The notes: generated by a model not told the origin, from the sequence alone. 56,521 nt of DNA from Bryobacterales bacterium (GCA_028819255.1 JAPPMB010000009.1:1-56521), one strand, 5' to 3'; positions 1 through 8,952 are shown, counted from the stretch's first letter. Numbers and translations are program-made.

Positions 1-364
1 TTCCAGTCAGTGCGAGCGTGTCCGTGAGACCAGAAACTGGGGGGTGTAAGTTCGGGCTACCGCTCCATGGCCCGATCCGGGTGTGCTTCCAAGGCCGCCC
101 CGCTGCTTACCGACCGCCCGGGAGGGTGCCGGCACCGTGCCGCCGTCATTCAGCGCCCATAGCGGAAATCCGTGCCAGCGGTTCAGTTCAACACGTTTTT
201 TAGCGACCGGCGCGGCCCGACACTTCCTGCTCTCCCTCCCGACACCCTTCTGCCGCGCCGCTGACCAAAAAACGCTCTTCAATACGCTGGAGCAGAGGGA
301 TTCCGTCGGCGTCGTCCGCAGGTGGTCGTTTGCGCGAAACGTTCCGGCCTCCGGGGATGCAGGA
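1..364. other. Left-edge stretch with no recognisable gene
   Basis: Short open frames exist on both strands, but their translations are low-complexity, rich in Arg, Pro and Gly, and match no family I know. No tRNA cloverleaf, T-tract terminator or convincing promoter is visible. It lies downstream of the minus-strand methyltransferase, so it may hold that gene's 3' untranslated region. Confidence 0.5.
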
Positions 365-1120
365 TCAGCCCGTCCTCACGATGACTGCGGAGCCGCTCTT
401 GTCGGGCATCGGCACCGCGATCTCGGGCTTGTCCGCAAGAAACTCGTCCGTGGCCTGCCGTGCGCCGTGCCAGGCGTTGTAGTCGTGGACGACGATGTAT
501 CCGCCGCGGGCCACGAGATTATAGAAGACCCCGAGGGCCGAGAGCGTCGGCCGGTGCAGGTCGGCGTCGAGATGCACGAGCGCAAAGCGCTCCTCGCGCA
601 CCGCGACGCCGCAGCTTTCCGGAAAAAGGCCCGGATGGAAGATGACGTTGCGGTTGCGGGGGGCGACGCGGCGGCGGACCGCCTCGACCGACGTGTCTCC
701 GAACTGCCCGCTCGGAACCGTCGCGCCGGTCGTCTCCTTCTCCGCATCCGTGTCACGCGCGTCGAACCCGCCGAACGTGTCGAACAGGTGCAGGCGCCGG
801 CCGGGCAGGTAGTGGTGCAGGAGCCTCGCGGTCTCCCCTCTGTACACCCCGACTTCCGCGATTGCGCCTTCGATGCCGCGCGTCTCGATGTCGCGCATCA
901 GAAGGACCAGCATGTCGCGGCGGACGGAATCCGCGGGCGAGGCCGGTTCGATCGAGCGCCCGGTCCGGTCCCCGGGCGGATAGAAGCCTCCCGTCTTGAG
1001 CGCAAAATCCGGATTGTGCCACAGCGACCGCGGATGGATGTCCATCTGGCTCTGCAGCCGAAACGCCTGCCGGCGAAGAAGAGGGCTCAGGCGGCGCAGC
1101 AGGGAGCCGGTCAGGCGCAT
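365..1120 (-). CDS. TylF/MycF-family SAM-dependent O-methyltransferase
   Basis: The 251-residue protein resembles the TylF (macrocin O-methyltransferase) family, class I SAM-dependent enzymes that methylate sugar or other hydroxyls. Seen: the SAM-binding stretch [14 protein letters not shown] (about residues 88-101), followed by LFDTFGGFD (112-120) and the metal and active-site region [12 protein letters not shown] (181-192) with VHDYNAW (211-217). Members typically use Mg2+ held by such Asp residues. The ATG is chosen because AAAGGAGGG sits about 9 nt upstream on this strand; the frame stays open much further, but only as antisense of rplM and rpsI. It has no co-directional neighbour. The substrate is unknown: a sugar or small metabolite is likely, and macrolide synthesis is not implied. 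Confidence 0.85.
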   Translation of the reverse strand: MRLTGSLLRRLSPLLRRQAFRLQSQMDIHPRSLWHNPDFALKTGGFYPPGDRTGRSIEPASPADSVRRDMLVLLMRDIETRGIEGAIAEVGVYRGETARLLHHYLPGRRLHLFDTFGGFDARDTDAEKETTGATVPSGQFGDTSVEAVRRRVAPRNRNVIFHPGLFPESCGVAVREERFALVHLDADLHRPTLSALGVFYNLVARGGYIVVHDYNAWHGARQATDEFLADKPEIAVPMPDKSGSAVIVRTG

Positions 1121-1270
1121 GATGTGGACCCTCCTTTCGGCGCAGCCGGCCGGGTCTGCGACTGCCCCGCTGCAGACGTCCGCATCCTTCCGCTCCGGCG
1201 GCCGGGCGCGGACAGAGGGACCGGGGAGGTTCGGCCCCCTCCCGTGCAGCGAACCAAGTATAGGTTCCGG

Positions 1271-1287
1271 CAGAGCCTTGGGCTCTG
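1271..1287. other. Short perfect hairpin upstream of rplM
   Basis: CAGAGCC and GGCTCTG form a 7-bp stem with a TTG loop. There is no T-tract on either strand, so it is not a standard intrinsic terminator. It sits between the divergent methyltransferase and rplM genes. Confidence 0.5.
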
Positions 1288-1304
1288 GACGCGCACGCTC
1301 CAAC

Positions 1305-1394
1305 GCGTCGGTCCCGGCGCGTGGGGGACAGCGCTTTGCGAAAGCGCGGTTCGCCTTCTCGATCTGCGTCGGTCCCGGCGCGTGGGGGACAGCG
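1305..1394. repeat. Two 29-bp direct repeats with an intervening hairpin
   Basis: An identical 29-bp unit occurs at 1305-1333 and 1366-1394, a period of 61 bp; it begins GCGTCGGTCCCGG and ends GGGGGACAGCG. The end of the first copy runs into a hairpin, GCGCTTT-gcg-AAAGCGC (1331-1347). Two copies are too few for a CRISPR array. They could be a REP-like element, a transcription-factor binding pair or a recent tandem duplication. The block ends about 58 bp before the predicted rplM -35 box. Confidence 0.75.
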
Positions 1395-1451
1395 GCCGGC
1401 GCGCGCGGCGGCGCCGGGAAGACCCCGGGCCTTGCCCCGTTTCCGCGGGGT

Positions 1452-1481
1452 TTGACCTCGTGCCGCGTTCCGCGATAGGAT
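1452..1481 (+). promoter_or_regulatory. Predicted sigma-70 promoter of the rplM operon
   Basis: TTGACC (1452-1457) is followed after 18 bp by TAGGAT (1476-1481). This would start transcription near 1488 and give a leader of about 38 nt before the rplM ATG. The -35 box matches the consensus at five of six positions and the -10 box at four of six. Confidence 0.6.
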
Positions 1482-1525
1482 GGGATTCGAGGGCGGAGTG
1501 TGTCCGCCCCACGGCGGATCCGGCC

Positions 1526-1960
1526 ATGTCGACCAACACCTACGTTCCGAGAGCGTCCGAACTCACCCACGACTGGTACGTCCTGGATGCCGCAGGCAAG
1601 CCGCTGGGGCGACTTGCGACCCAGGCCGCCACGCTCCTGCGAGGGAAGCACAAGCCGAACTTCACGCCGTTCCTGAAGACCGGCGACTTCGTCATCGTCG
1701 TCAACGCCGGCAAGGTCGTTCTGACCGGCAAGAAGGAGACGGACAAGGTCTACTACCGGCACTCGGGCTACCCTGGCGGCCTCAGGAAGGAGACTGCCCG
1801 GCAGGTCCGCGAGCGCCATCCCGAGCGTCTCGTGCAGCGCGCGGTGGCCGGAATGCTGCCCAAGAACAAGCTCGGCCGCCAGTTGCGGACCCGGCTCAAG
1901 GTGTATGCGGGTTCCGAACACCCGCATCAGGCCCAGCAGCCCAAGCCTTGGCAGGTCTAG
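1526..1960 (+). CDS. rplM: 50S ribosomal protein L13
   Basis: Large-subunit protein L13, an early assembly protein that binds 23S rRNA. The 144-residue translation has the usual family length and motifs: [18 protein letters not shown] (about 13-30), the stretch [16 protein letters not shown] (51-66) and the C-terminal [10 protein letters not shown]. The ATG is chosen because the conserved L13 start MSTNTYVP follows it; the same frame is open far upstream without resembling L13. It is followed after 24 nt by rpsI, the near-universal bacterial pairing, and is probably transcribed from the promoter at about 1452-1481. Confidence 0.97.
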   Translation: MSTNTYVPRASELTHDWYVLDAAGKPLGRLATQAATLLRGKHKPNFTPFLKTGDFVIVVNAGKVVLTGKKETDKVYYRHSGYPGGLRKETARQVRERHPERLVQRAVAGMLPKNKLGRQLRTRLKVYAGSEHPHQAQQPKPWQV

Positions 1961-1984
1961 GTATCGGGGAAGGGAATCATCGCG

Positions 1985-2380
1985 TTGACCACACAGCAAC
2001 AGTACCTCGGCACGGGCAGGCGCAAGTCCGCCGTCGCTCGTGTCTTCCTGCGCCCGGGATCGGGCCGGATCGAGATCAACAAGCAGCCCCCGGAGCAGTA
2101 CTTCCCCTCGGAATCGCTCAAGATCAAGGTCCGGCAGCCCCTGCTGGCCAGCGAGACTGACGGCAAGTTCGATGTCATGGTGCGCGTCCACGGCGGCGGC
2201 AAGTCGGGACAGGCCGACGCGGTGCGCCTGGGGATCGCCCGGGCGCTGCAGAACTACAATTTGGAGCTCCGGCCGCTCCTCAAAAAGGGCGGCTACCTGA
2301 CACGCGACCCGCGCAAGCACGAACGCAAGAAGTACGGCAGGCCGGGGGCGAGGAAGAGGTTCCAGTACTCGAAACGCTAG
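1985..2380 (+). CDS. rpsI: 30S ribosomal protein S9
   Basis: Small-subunit protein S9 (131 residues), whose C-terminal tail reaches the ribosomal P site. Seen: [14 protein letters not shown] (about 7-20), [23 protein letters not shown] in the core, the segment [14 protein letters not shown], and the canonical basic end RKRFQYSKR. The start codon is TTG, preceded by a purine-rich GGGGAAGGGA about 9 nt upstream; no ATG or GTG lies nearby in frame. It is co-transcribed with rplM. Confidence 0.97.
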   Translation: MTTQQQYLGTGRRKSAVARVFLRPGSGRIEINKQPPEQYFPSESLKIKVRQPLLASETDGKFDVMVRVHGGGKSGQADAVRLGIARALQNYNLELRPLLKKGGYLTRDPRKHERKKYGRPGARKRFQYSKR

Positions 2381-2448
2381 GCTCCGGCAGGGACGCCTTG
2401 CATCGTGGCCGACGCCCAAATCCTGCTTGGAGGGGTCCGGCCGCGCGG

Positions 2449-2469
2449 GGCGGCTTGTTCCGAGCCGCC
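2449..2469 (+). promoter_or_regulatory. Hairpin in the rpsB leader
   Basis: GGCGGCT and AGCCGCC form a perfect 7-bp stem around a 7-nt loop, 36 nt before the rpsB GTG. Bacterial rpsB-tsf messages often carry a leader element for S2 feedback. Whether this hairpin plays that role cannot be judged from one sequence. Confidence 0.35.
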
Positions 2470-2505
2470 GCCAGACCGCGCACAGCCAGCATCATCGGAG
2501 GTATC

Positions 2506-3240
2506 GTGGCGCAGATCACAATGAAGGAATTGCTCGAATCCGGCGTTCATTTCGGGCACCAGACCAGGCACTGGAATCCGAAGATGAAGGAATTCATCTT
2601 CGGCGAACGCAACAGGATCCACATCATCGACCTGCAGAAGACTCTGAAGAACTTCAAGGACGCCCTCCACTTCATCACCGACCAGGTGAGCCTCGGCAAG
2701 ACCCTGCTCTTCGTTGGCACCAAGCGGCAGGCGCAGGAGGCCATCGAGGAGGAGGCGAAGCGGTGCGGGATGTACTACGTCAACCACCGCTGGCTGGGCG
2801 GCCTGCTCACCAACTGGGTGACCGTGCAGAAGTCGCTCGGACGCTACAAGGAACTGCAGCGCCTGGCTGACGAGGAGGGCTACGAAGGCCGCAGCAAGAA
2901 GGAGATCTCGCGTCTGGAGCGGGAGCGCAAGGCCCTGCACGCCAACATCGCCGGCATCCGGGACATGCCCGGGCTGCCCGACATGGTGTTCGTCATCGAC
3001 ACGCGCAAGGAGGAGATCGCCGTCAACGAGGCCCGCAAGCTGAACATACCTGTCATTGCGATCGTGGACACGAACTCGAATCCGGACGTGGTGGACTACG
3101 TGGTTCCCGGCAACGATGACGCGCTGCGCTCGATCTGGCTCTACACCAAGAAGGTTTCGGAAGCAGTTCTCGAGGGCCGCGCGATGATTCCACCTCCCGA
3201 GTCGGAGGAGGTGGGGGAGGACGTCGGCGAAGGCGAATGA
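2506..3240 (+). CDS. rpsB: 30S ribosomal protein S2
   Basis: Small-subunit protein S2, 244 residues, typical length. Seen: [20 protein letters not shown] at the N-terminus, [17 protein letters not shown] (about 27-43), the [12 protein letters not shown] motif and [18 protein letters not shown] near the C-terminus. The acidic tail ([13 protein letters not shown]) is common. The start is a GTG with GGAGG 4 nt upstream, giving an N-terminus VAQIT before the conserved MKELL; the ATG at 2521 is the alternative. The spacing of 125 nt from rpsI leaves room for a leader or separate promoter. It is followed by tsf, the classic pair. Confidence 0.96.
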   Translation: MAQITMKELLESGVHFGHQTRHWNPKMKEFIFGERNRIHIIDLQKTLKNFKDALHFITDQVSLGKTLLFVGTKRQAQEAIEEEAKRCGMYYVNHRWLGGLLTNWVTVQKSLGRYKELQRLADEEGYEGRSKKEISRLERERKALHANIAGIRDMPGLPDMVFVIDTRKEEIAVNEARKLNIPVIAIVDTNSNPDVVDYVVPGNDDALRSIWLYTKKVSEAVLEGRAMIPPPESEEVGEDVGEGE

Positions 3241-3305
3241 GGCGCGACCGCCCGGGGGCGGGAGCGGCTTGACTCGCTTGGGACTTCTGGAAGGGAAGGT
3301 GTGGC

Positions 3306-3920
3306 ATGGCAGCGACAGGCGTGAAGATCAGCGCGAAGCAGGTGAAGGAGCTGCGCGACAAGAGCGGCGCGGGGTTCATGGACTGCAAGAGGGCGCTCGT
3401 CGAGGCCGGAGGCGACATGGCGGCGGCCGAGATCGCGCTCCGGAAGCGCGGCGTTGCAATCGCCCAGAAGAAGAAGGGGCGGGCGGCCAACGAGGGCGTG
3501 ATCGGAAGCTACATCCACGCCGGCGCGAAGCTCGGCGTCCTGGTGGAGGTCAACTGCGAGTCCGACTTCGTGGCCAGGACGGACCAGTTCCAGCAGCTCG
3601 TCAAGGACATCGCAATGCAGATCGCGGCAGCCGATCCGCAATGCATCACGCGTGACCAGGTGCCCGCCGATGTCGTCGAGAAGGAGCGGCAGATCCAGAG
3701 GGAGCGCGCCTTGCAGGAAGGCAAGCCGGCCTTCGTCGTGGACCGCATCGTCGACGGCCGCATGGGCAAGTTCTACGAGGAGATCGTCCTCCTCGACCAG
3801 CCCTTCGTCAAGGATCCCTCCACCAGCGTCGGCGACCTGATCCAGGGCCAGATCGCCAAGCTCGGCGAGAACATGACGGTGCGGCGCTTCCGGCGCTTCA
3901 AGGTCGGGGAGGACGACTAG
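3306..3920 (+). CDS. tsf: Translation elongation factor Ts
   Basis: EF-Ts is the nucleotide exchange factor that recycles EF-Tu. Seen: the N-terminal UBA-like domain with VKELRDKSGAGFMDCKRAL (about 14-32), where the TGAGxMDCK-type signature contacts EF-Tu, and the core segment VLVEVNCESDFVAR (78-91). At 204 residues it is the short form found in many non-enteric bacteria; the longer enteric form carries a second core subdomain. AAGGGAAGG lies about 6 nt before the ATG. It sits between rpsB and pyrH, as in most bacteria. Confidence 0.96.
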   Translation: MAATGVKISAKQVKELRDKSGAGFMDCKRALVEAGGDMAAAEIALRKRGVAIAQKKKGRAANEGVIGSYIHAGAKLGVLVEVNCESDFVARTDQFQQLVKDIAMQIAAADPQCITRDQVPADVVEKERQIQRERALQEGKPAFVVDRIVDGRMGKFYEEIVLLDQPFVKDPSTSVGDLIQGQIAKLGENMTVRRFRRFKVGEDD

Positions 3921-3966
3921 CCGCCCGGCCCCGGAGGCCCGGTGGATTCGACGGGCGGGTGAGCGC

Positions 3967-4674
3967 ATGGGGAAGCCTGGCCGGATCCTCTTCAAGCTCT
4001 CGGGCGAGATGCTGGGGGGCGCGGTGGCCGGCGGGCTGGACCCCGCCAGACTGACGCGGCTCGCCGAGGAGATCGCCGGCGCCCGCGGACAGGGGGCGGA
4101 GGTCGCCGTGGTCGTCGGGGCGGGCAACTTCGTTCGCGGGGCGGCAATGGCCCGCTCGGGCATCGACCGCGTGACCGCCGACTACATGGGCATTCTGGGA
4201 ACGGTCGTGAATGCGATGGCCCTGGCGGCCGTCCTCCGTGACACGGGTGTCCCCGCGCGGGCCATGAGCGCGATCCGGATGGAGCCCGCCGTGGAGTCCT
4301 ACAGCCGCGACGCGGCCGTGGAGGCGCTGGACGCGGGCGACACCGTGATCCTCGGGGCCGGCACCGGGAACCCCTATTTCACGACCGACACGGCCGCCAC
4401 GCTGCGGGCGGTCGAGATCGGGGCGGACCTGCTGGCGAAGGGGACGAAGGTCGACGGCGTGTACGACAAGGATCCGGCTGTGCACCCGGACGCCAAGGTC
4501 TATGACAGAATATCCTACGATCGGGTGCTGGCCGACCGGCTGCAAGTGATGGACGCCACCGCCGTTGCGATGTGCCGCGACAACCGGCTGCCCGTGCTGG
4601 TGTTCGGACTGGCCGGCCGCGGGAGCCTCGTCCGGATCGCCCGGGGCGAGCTTCCCGGCACCCTGATGGCATAG
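3967..4674 (+). CDS. pyrH: Uridylate kinase (UMP kinase)
   Basis: Bacterial UMP kinase phosphorylates UMP to UDP with ATP in pyrimidine nucleotide synthesis; it is a hexameric member of the amino-acid-kinase fold. Seen: ILFKLSGEMLGG (about 7-18), the glycine loop VVVGAGNFVRGA, the segment DYMGILGTVVNAMAL, the GAGTGNPYFTTDTAA stretch, and KVDGVYDKDP for nucleotide binding. Its 235 residues match the family. It follows tsf by 46 nt and precedes frr, the standard order. Confidence 0.96.
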   Translation: MGKPGRILFKLSGEMLGGAVAGGLDPARLTRLAEEIAGARGQGAEVAVVVGAGNFVRGAAMARSGIDRVTADYMGILGTVVNAMALAAVLRDTGVPARAMSAIRMEPAVESYSRDAAVEALDAGDTVILGAGTGNPYFTTDTAATLRAVEIGADLLAKGTKVDGVYDKDPAVHPDAKVYDRISYDRVLADRLQVMDATAVAMCRDNRLPVLVFGLAGRGSLVRIARGELPGTLMA

Positions 4675-4720
4675 ACTATGGTGGCCGCTCAGCGCGCCTT
4701 GGATTCGGCTGCCAGACACC

Positions 4721-4748
4721 GCCCGGAACCGCCGCAAGGCGGCCGGGC
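4721..4748. other. Strong GC hairpin between pyrH and frr
   Basis: GCCCGG pairs with CCGGGC, and inside it CCGCC pairs with GGCGG around a GCAA tetraloop, with an AA bulge. This makes an 11-bp interrupted stem closed by a GNRA loop. There is no downstream T-run, so it is more likely a processing, stability or pausing structure than an intrinsic terminator. Confidence 0.5.
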
Positions 4749-4865
4749 CTGTGCCGGTTGGGGATGCCGGTAGATCCCGTGAGAGCCGTCCGCGTCGGAA
4801 GCCCGTCCCGCCTCCGGAGTGGGCCCCTGCGGCGCAAGGGGGTTCGATCGGTCGGATTCCCGCAC

Positions 4866-4881
4866 GGAGTCCGAGGACTCC
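4866..4881. other. 16-bp palindrome upstream of frr
   Basis: GGAGTCC-GA-GGACTCC is a perfect inverted repeat located 49 bp before the frr start codon. It could be a protein-binding site or a small RNA hairpin. No repressor gene is adjacent to suggest a partner. Confidence 0.4.
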
Positions 4882-4930
4882 CGCTCGCACTGATGATGCG
4901 CCGACGCCTGCACCTGGAGGAGCGAATTCC

Positions 4931-5512
4931 ATGACACAGATCCATGGCGAGACTGTTGAGGAGATCAAGAAGGAGACCGTTCGGCGCATGACCCGGTCCG
5001 TCAACGACCTTGGCCGCGCGATGGCGTCCATACGCACCGGACGGGCGTCGATCGCCCTGTTGGACTCGATCGCCGTGGACTACTACGGCACCCTGACGCC
5101 GCTGAGCCAGATGGCCTCGCTGGCGACCCCGACCTCGACGACCCTGACGATCCAGCCCTGGGACATCTCCCAGATCGGCATGATCGAGCGGGCCATCCGC
5201 ATGTCCGACCTCGGCATCAACCCCGCGAATGACGGCAAGATCATCCGCCTGGTCATCCCGCCGCTGACCAAGGAGCGCCGGCGCATCCTTGTCCGGCAGC
5301 TCCACAAGGTCGTCGAGCAGCACAGGGTCGCCGTGCGGAACATCCGCCGCGAGGCGAACGAGGCGGTGAAGAGGCTGGAGAAGGCGAAGGCCATCTCGGA
5401 GGACGACCGAAGGACGGGCCTGGCCGAGATCCAGAGGCTCACCAACGATTCGGTCAAGGACATCAACAAGGCCGGTCTCGTGAAGGAAAAGGAAATCCTC
5501 GAGATTCGCTAG
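4931..5512 (+). CDS. frr: Ribosome recycling factor
   Basis: RRF works with EF-G to split post-termination ribosomes. The 193-residue protein has the family's conserved features: SIRTGRASIALLDSI (about 33-47), VDYYGTLTPLSQMASL, the turn AIRMSDLGINPANDGKIIRL, PPLTKERR and a helical C-terminal half ending EKEILEIR. The ATG is selected because CTGGAGGAG lies 8 nt upstream and the conserved N-terminal helix starts there; the frame is open further upstream without similarity. A 256-nt spacer with two hairpins separates it from pyrH. Confidence 0.96.
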   Translation: MTQIHGETVEEIKKETVRRMTRSVNDLGRAMASIRTGRASIALLDSIAVDYYGTLTPLSQMASLATPTSTTLTIQPWDISQIGMIERAIRMSDLGINPANDGKIIRLVIPPLTKERRRILVRQLHKVVEQHRVAVRNIRREANEAVKRLEKAKAISEDDRRTGLAEIQRLTNDSVKDINKAGLVKEKEILEIR

Positions 5513-5541
5513 GCTTCGCGCCGCAGGGCCAGTCGCCGTCC

Positions 5542-6270
5542 ATGGACCAGCAGCTTCCGCACAAGCCTCGGATCATGGGGGATTTCCCGCGTGTCTACCC
5601 GATCATTGACACGGCGCACCTGGAAGCGGTGGGAGTCGGCGTCGTGGACTACGCCAGGGGCATCGCCGAGGCGGGCATGCGGATCGCCCAGTACCGGCAC
5701 AAGGGCGCCTTCACGCGCAGCAGGTACGAGGAGGCCGCCGAGGTCGGAGCCGTCCTTCGTGCGTCCGGGGCCTGCTACATCGTCAACGACCGGGCGGACA
5801 TCGCGATGGCCCTCGGTGCGGACGGCGTCCATGTCGGTCAGGAGGACTTGCCGGTCAGACTCGTGCGCCGGCTCGTCGGCGACTCGATGATCGTCGGGTT
5901 CTCGACCCACGGCGCGGCCCAGCTCGCCAGTCCGGAATGCAGGTCCGCCGACTATCTGGCCATCGGGCCCGTGTTCGGAACGGTCAGCAAGCGCAATCCC
6001 GATCCTGTTGTGGGGCCGGAGGGCGTGCGCCTGGCCAGGGCGCTGACGCCCAGGCCGCTGGTGGGGATCGGCGGCATCGACCTGTCCAACGCCCTCGACG
6101 TGTTCGCCTCCGGCGCCGACTGCGTGTCCGTCATCTCGTCGGCCCGTCTCGCAAACCTCGGTCGCTGGGCCGCACTCGAACGGCAGGGGCCCTCGCGGGA
6201 GCCCCGGTCAGCCAGTAGAATGGGGATTCTCGCCGAGGACGGCTGCCCGCCGCCTCCAGGATCCACATGA
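5542..6270 (+). CDS. thiE: Thiamine-phosphate synthase-like protein
   Basis: The protein has the TIM-barrel signature of ThiE/TenI, which joins hydroxymethylpyrimidine pyrophosphate to thiazole phosphate. Seen: IAQYRHKGA (about 49-57; ThiE usually has the equivalent QLR.K), IVNDRADIAMALGADGVHVGQEDLP (split over 84-108), DYLAIGPVFGT with the T/S-rich loop, and VGIGGIDLSNA. These are the phosphate- and Mg-binding segments of the family. The C-terminal 25 residues are low-complexity and overlap alaS by 4 nt (ATGA). TenI, a paralogue lacking synthase activity, cannot be excluded. No other thi gene is present, and the position between frr and alaS is unusual for thiE. Confidence 0.8.
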   Translation: MDQQLPHKPRIMGDFPRVYPIIDTAHLEAVGVGVVDYARGIAEAGMRIAQYRHKGAFTRSRYEEAAEVGAVLRASGACYIVNDRADIAMALGADGVHVGQEDLPVRLVRRLVGDSMIVGFSTHGAAQLASPECRSADYLAIGPVFGTVSKRNPDPVVGPEGVRLARALTPRPLVGIGGIDLSNALDVFASGADCVSVISSARLANLGRWAALERQGPSREPRSASRMGILAEDGCPPPPGST

Positions 6271-8918
6271 CCGGCGACGAGATTCGCGAGCAGTTCCTTC
6301 GCTTCTTTGAAGGGAAAGGGCACCGGCGCGTGCCCAGTTCGTCCCTTGTTCCCGCCCGCGACCCGACACTGCTGTTCGCGAATGCGGGCATGAACCAGTT
6401 CAAGGATGTCTTTCTGGGAACCGAAGCGCGGGCCTATGACCGCGCGACCACCTCCCAGAAGTGCGTCCGCGCGGGCGGCAAGCACAACGACCTAGAGAAC
6501 GTGGGACGCACCCGGCGGCATCACACGTTCTTCGAGATGCTCGGCAACTTCTCCTTTGGGGACTACTTCAAGGAGGAGGCGATCCGGTTCGCCTGGGAAC
6601 TCGTGACCGAGGTCTTCGGGTTGCCGAAGGACCGGCTCTACGTGACTGTCTTTCAGGACGACGACGAGGCCGAAATGCTCTGGGCCAAGGCCGCGGGCGT
6701 GCCGCTGGACCGCATCCATCGCTGTGGAGCCAAGGACAACTTCTGGCAGATGGGCGACACCGGTCCGTGCGGCCCCTGCTCTGAGATCTTCTACGACTAC
6801 GGCCCGGAGGGGCTTGAGCCCGGGGAGCCGGACGACCCGTTCCCAGCCGACGTTTCCCGCTACGTCGAGATCTGGAACCTCGTGTTCATGGAGTTCGACC
6901 GCGATGCGGACGGCGGCCTGCACCGCCTGCCGAAGCCGTCGATCGACACCGGCATGGGGCTGGAGCGCACCGCGGCGGTGCTGCAGGGCAAGCTTTCCAA
7001 CTTCGACACCGACCTCTTCCTCCCCGTCATCGAGCGGGCCGGCGAACTCCTTGGAATCGAGTACGGCGCGCGGCCAGGGACCGACACCGCGCTGCGCATC
7101 GTGGCCGACCACGGGAGGGCGGCCGCCTTTCTAGTCCACGACGACGTGGTCCCGGCAAACGAGGGCCGCGGGTATGTCCTGCGGAAGATCATCCGGCGCG
7201 CGCTGAGGCACGCCCGCCTCTCGGGCTTCGAGGGGCTGTTCCTGCATGAGCTGACCGGCTTCGTCGCCGAGAGGATGCAGTCCGCATATCCGGAGCTTGG
7301 CGAGTCCGTGGCGCGGGTGGCAAGGGTCGTGCGGGACGAGGAGCTGCGCTATGAGCGAAGCTTCGTGCTTGCGGAGCGGGAGTTCGAGGCGGCCCTGGAA
7401 AAGGTGGTGAACGGAACGATTCCGGGAGCCACCGCGTTCCGCCTCTACGACACCTTCGGCCTGTCACTGGACGAGCAGCAGGAGTTGGCCCGCGAGCGGG
7501 GCCTTGCCATCGACCTCGACGGCTTCGGGTCGGAGATGGAGCGCCAGCGAGCCCGGGCCCGCGCCAGCTGGAAAGGGGGCCTGGGGCGCGTGCAGGATGT
7601 TCCGCCGGCTCTTGCCGCCCTGGGGAAACGCGGAGGGTCCGAGTTCATCGGCTACGATCGCCTTCTGGAGGATGACCTCAGAGTCGTCGCCCTGTTTCAG
7701 GAGGGCGGGCCGGTCGATGTGGCCAAGGCAGGGTCCAGGGCGGACGTGGTGCTGGACCGGACGCCGTTCTATGGGGAGGCGGGTGGCCAGGTCGGAGACC
7801 GGGGCGCTCTGTTGTTCGGGACCGAGGCGGCCGCCCGCGTGACCGATGTGCAGGTGCCGGTCCGCGGGACCAGCGTGCATCGGGCCGAGGTTCTCCAGGA
7901 CATCGCCGTGGGCGACCGTCTTGTCGGGAGCGTGGACGGCGCCCTGCGGGCCGCTGCCCGTCGGAACCACACGGCGACCCACCTGATGCACGCGGCACTG
8001 AGGCAGGTCCTTGGCAGACACGTCACGCAGGCGGGCAGCGTCGTTGATCCGGAGCGACTGCGTTTCGACGTGACCCACTACGCGACGCTCGAGCCGGGGG
8101 AGGTCGAAGAGGTCGAACACATCGTCAACGAGCACGTCCTCAGCGACACCGAGGTCGTGACGGAGATCAGGGATCTCGAGGAGGCGATCCGCGACGGAGC
8201 CATGGCCCTGTTCGGCGAACGGTACCTGGACAGGGTGCGGGTGGTTTCGATCGGCGACTTCAGCAAGGAGCTCTGCGGAGGCACCCACGTCGGTCGCACC
8301 GGAGAGATCGGCGTCTTCAAGATCGTGAGCGAGGGGAGCAGCGCCGCGGGCGTTCGCAGGCTCGAGGCGGTGACCGGCCACGGCGCCTTCCGCCGGTACA
8401 GGGACCTGTCTCTGGCATCGCAGCGGATGGCGGCGATGATGCGCGTTCGCGAGGGGGGGCTGGTCGAGTCTCTCGAAAAGCTGCTTCTGGACCGGAAGCG
8501 GCTCGACCGCGCGGTCGGCGAGCTGAAGGCCAAGCTGGCCCAGTCCGGCGTGGCGGGGCTCGCCGCCCGCGCCAGGGACGTGGGCGGGATGCGGGTGCTC
8601 GCCGCCAGGGTAGACGACGTCGACCGCGACCAGCTGCGCCCCCTCGCGGACTCGCTCCGAAACCGGATCCAGTCCGGTCTGGTGGTGCTGGCGACGGTCC
8701 GCGCAGGCAGGATCGCCCTCGTCGCTGCGGCGACCGGGGACGTCGCCGGCCGGCGGGTGCATGCCGGCGAACTGATCCGCGCCGTCGCCAGGCAGTTGGG
8801 CGGCGGAGGCGGCGGCCGACCCGACATGGCCGAGGCCGGAGGCAGGAATGTGGCTGCGCTTCCAAGCGCCCTGGAGAGCGTCTACGATCTGGCGGCCCGG
8901 CCAGCGTCGGGCCGCTGA
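6267..8918 (+). CDS. alaS: Alanyl-tRNA synthetase
   Basis: Class II synthetase charging tRNA-Ala, with an editing domain. The 883-residue protein is full length. Seen: the N-terminal catalytic core with FLRFFEGKGHRRVPSSSLVP and FANAGMNQFKD, QMGDTGPCGPCSEIFYD, GMGLERTAAVLQG, and RKIIRRALRHAR; then the editing domain with HTATHLMHAALR (the HxxxH zinc motif) and KELCGGTHVGRTGEIG (the CxxxH partner); and the C-terminal oligomerisation (C-Ala) region with glycine-rich GGGGGGRPDMAEAGG. Its ATG overlaps the end of thiE, indicating translational coupling. Confidence 0.98.
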   Translation: MTGDEIREQFLRFFEGKGHRRVPSSSLVPARDPTLLFANAGMNQFKDVFLGTEARAYDRATTSQKCVRAGGKHNDLENVGRTRRHHTFFEMLGNFSFGDYFKEEAIRFAWELVTEVFGLPKDRLYVTVFQDDDEAEMLWAKAAGVPLDRIHRCGAKDNFWQMGDTGPCGPCSEIFYDYGPEGLEPGEPDDPFPADVSRYVEIWNLVFMEFDRDADGGLHRLPKPSIDTGMGLERTAAVLQGKLSNFDTDLFLPVIERAGELLGIEYGARPGTDTALRIVADHGRAAAFLVHDDVVPANEGRGYVLRKIIRRALRHARLSGFEGLFLHELTGFVAERMQSAYPELGESVARVARVVRDEELRYERSFVLAEREFEAALEKVVNGTIPGATAFRLYDTFGLSLDEQQELARERGLAIDLDGFGSEMERQRARARASWKGGLGRVQDVPPALAALGKRGGSEFIGYDRLLEDDLRVVALFQEGGPVDVAKAGSRADVVLDRTPFYGEAGGQVGDRGALLFGTEAAARVTDVQVPVRGTSVHRAEVLQDIAVGDRLVGSVDGALRAAARRNHTATHLMHAALRQVLGRHVTQAGSVVDPERLRFDVTHYATLEPGEVEEVEHIVNEHVLSDTEVVTEIRDLEEAIRDGAMALFGERYLDRVRVVSIGDFSKELCGGTHVGRTGEIGVFKIVSEGSSAAGVRRLEAVTGHGAFRRYRDLSLASQRMAAMMRVREGGLVESLEKLLLDRKRLDRAVGELKAKLAQSGVAGLAARARDVGGMRVLAARVDDVDRDQLRPLADSLRNRIQSGLVVLATVRAGRIALVAAATGDVAGRRVHAGELIRAVARQLGGGGGGRPDMAEAGGRNVAALPSALESVYDLAARPASGR

Positions 8919-8952
8919 GCGGGACGGATCGAGACGCCGTTCGCGCGGGCCG

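Noticed and set aside
1305..1394. CRISPR-like spacing of two 29-bp repeats
   Set aside because: Only two repeats with one 32-bp interval and no cas genes; not a CRISPR array.
365..2419. A minus-strand frame of 684 codons covering the methyltransferase and the region antisense to rplM and rpsI
   Set aside because: Only the first-mentioned 251 C-terminal codons match a family; the rest is antisense of rplM and rpsI. The true start has its own Shine-Dalgarno at 1120.
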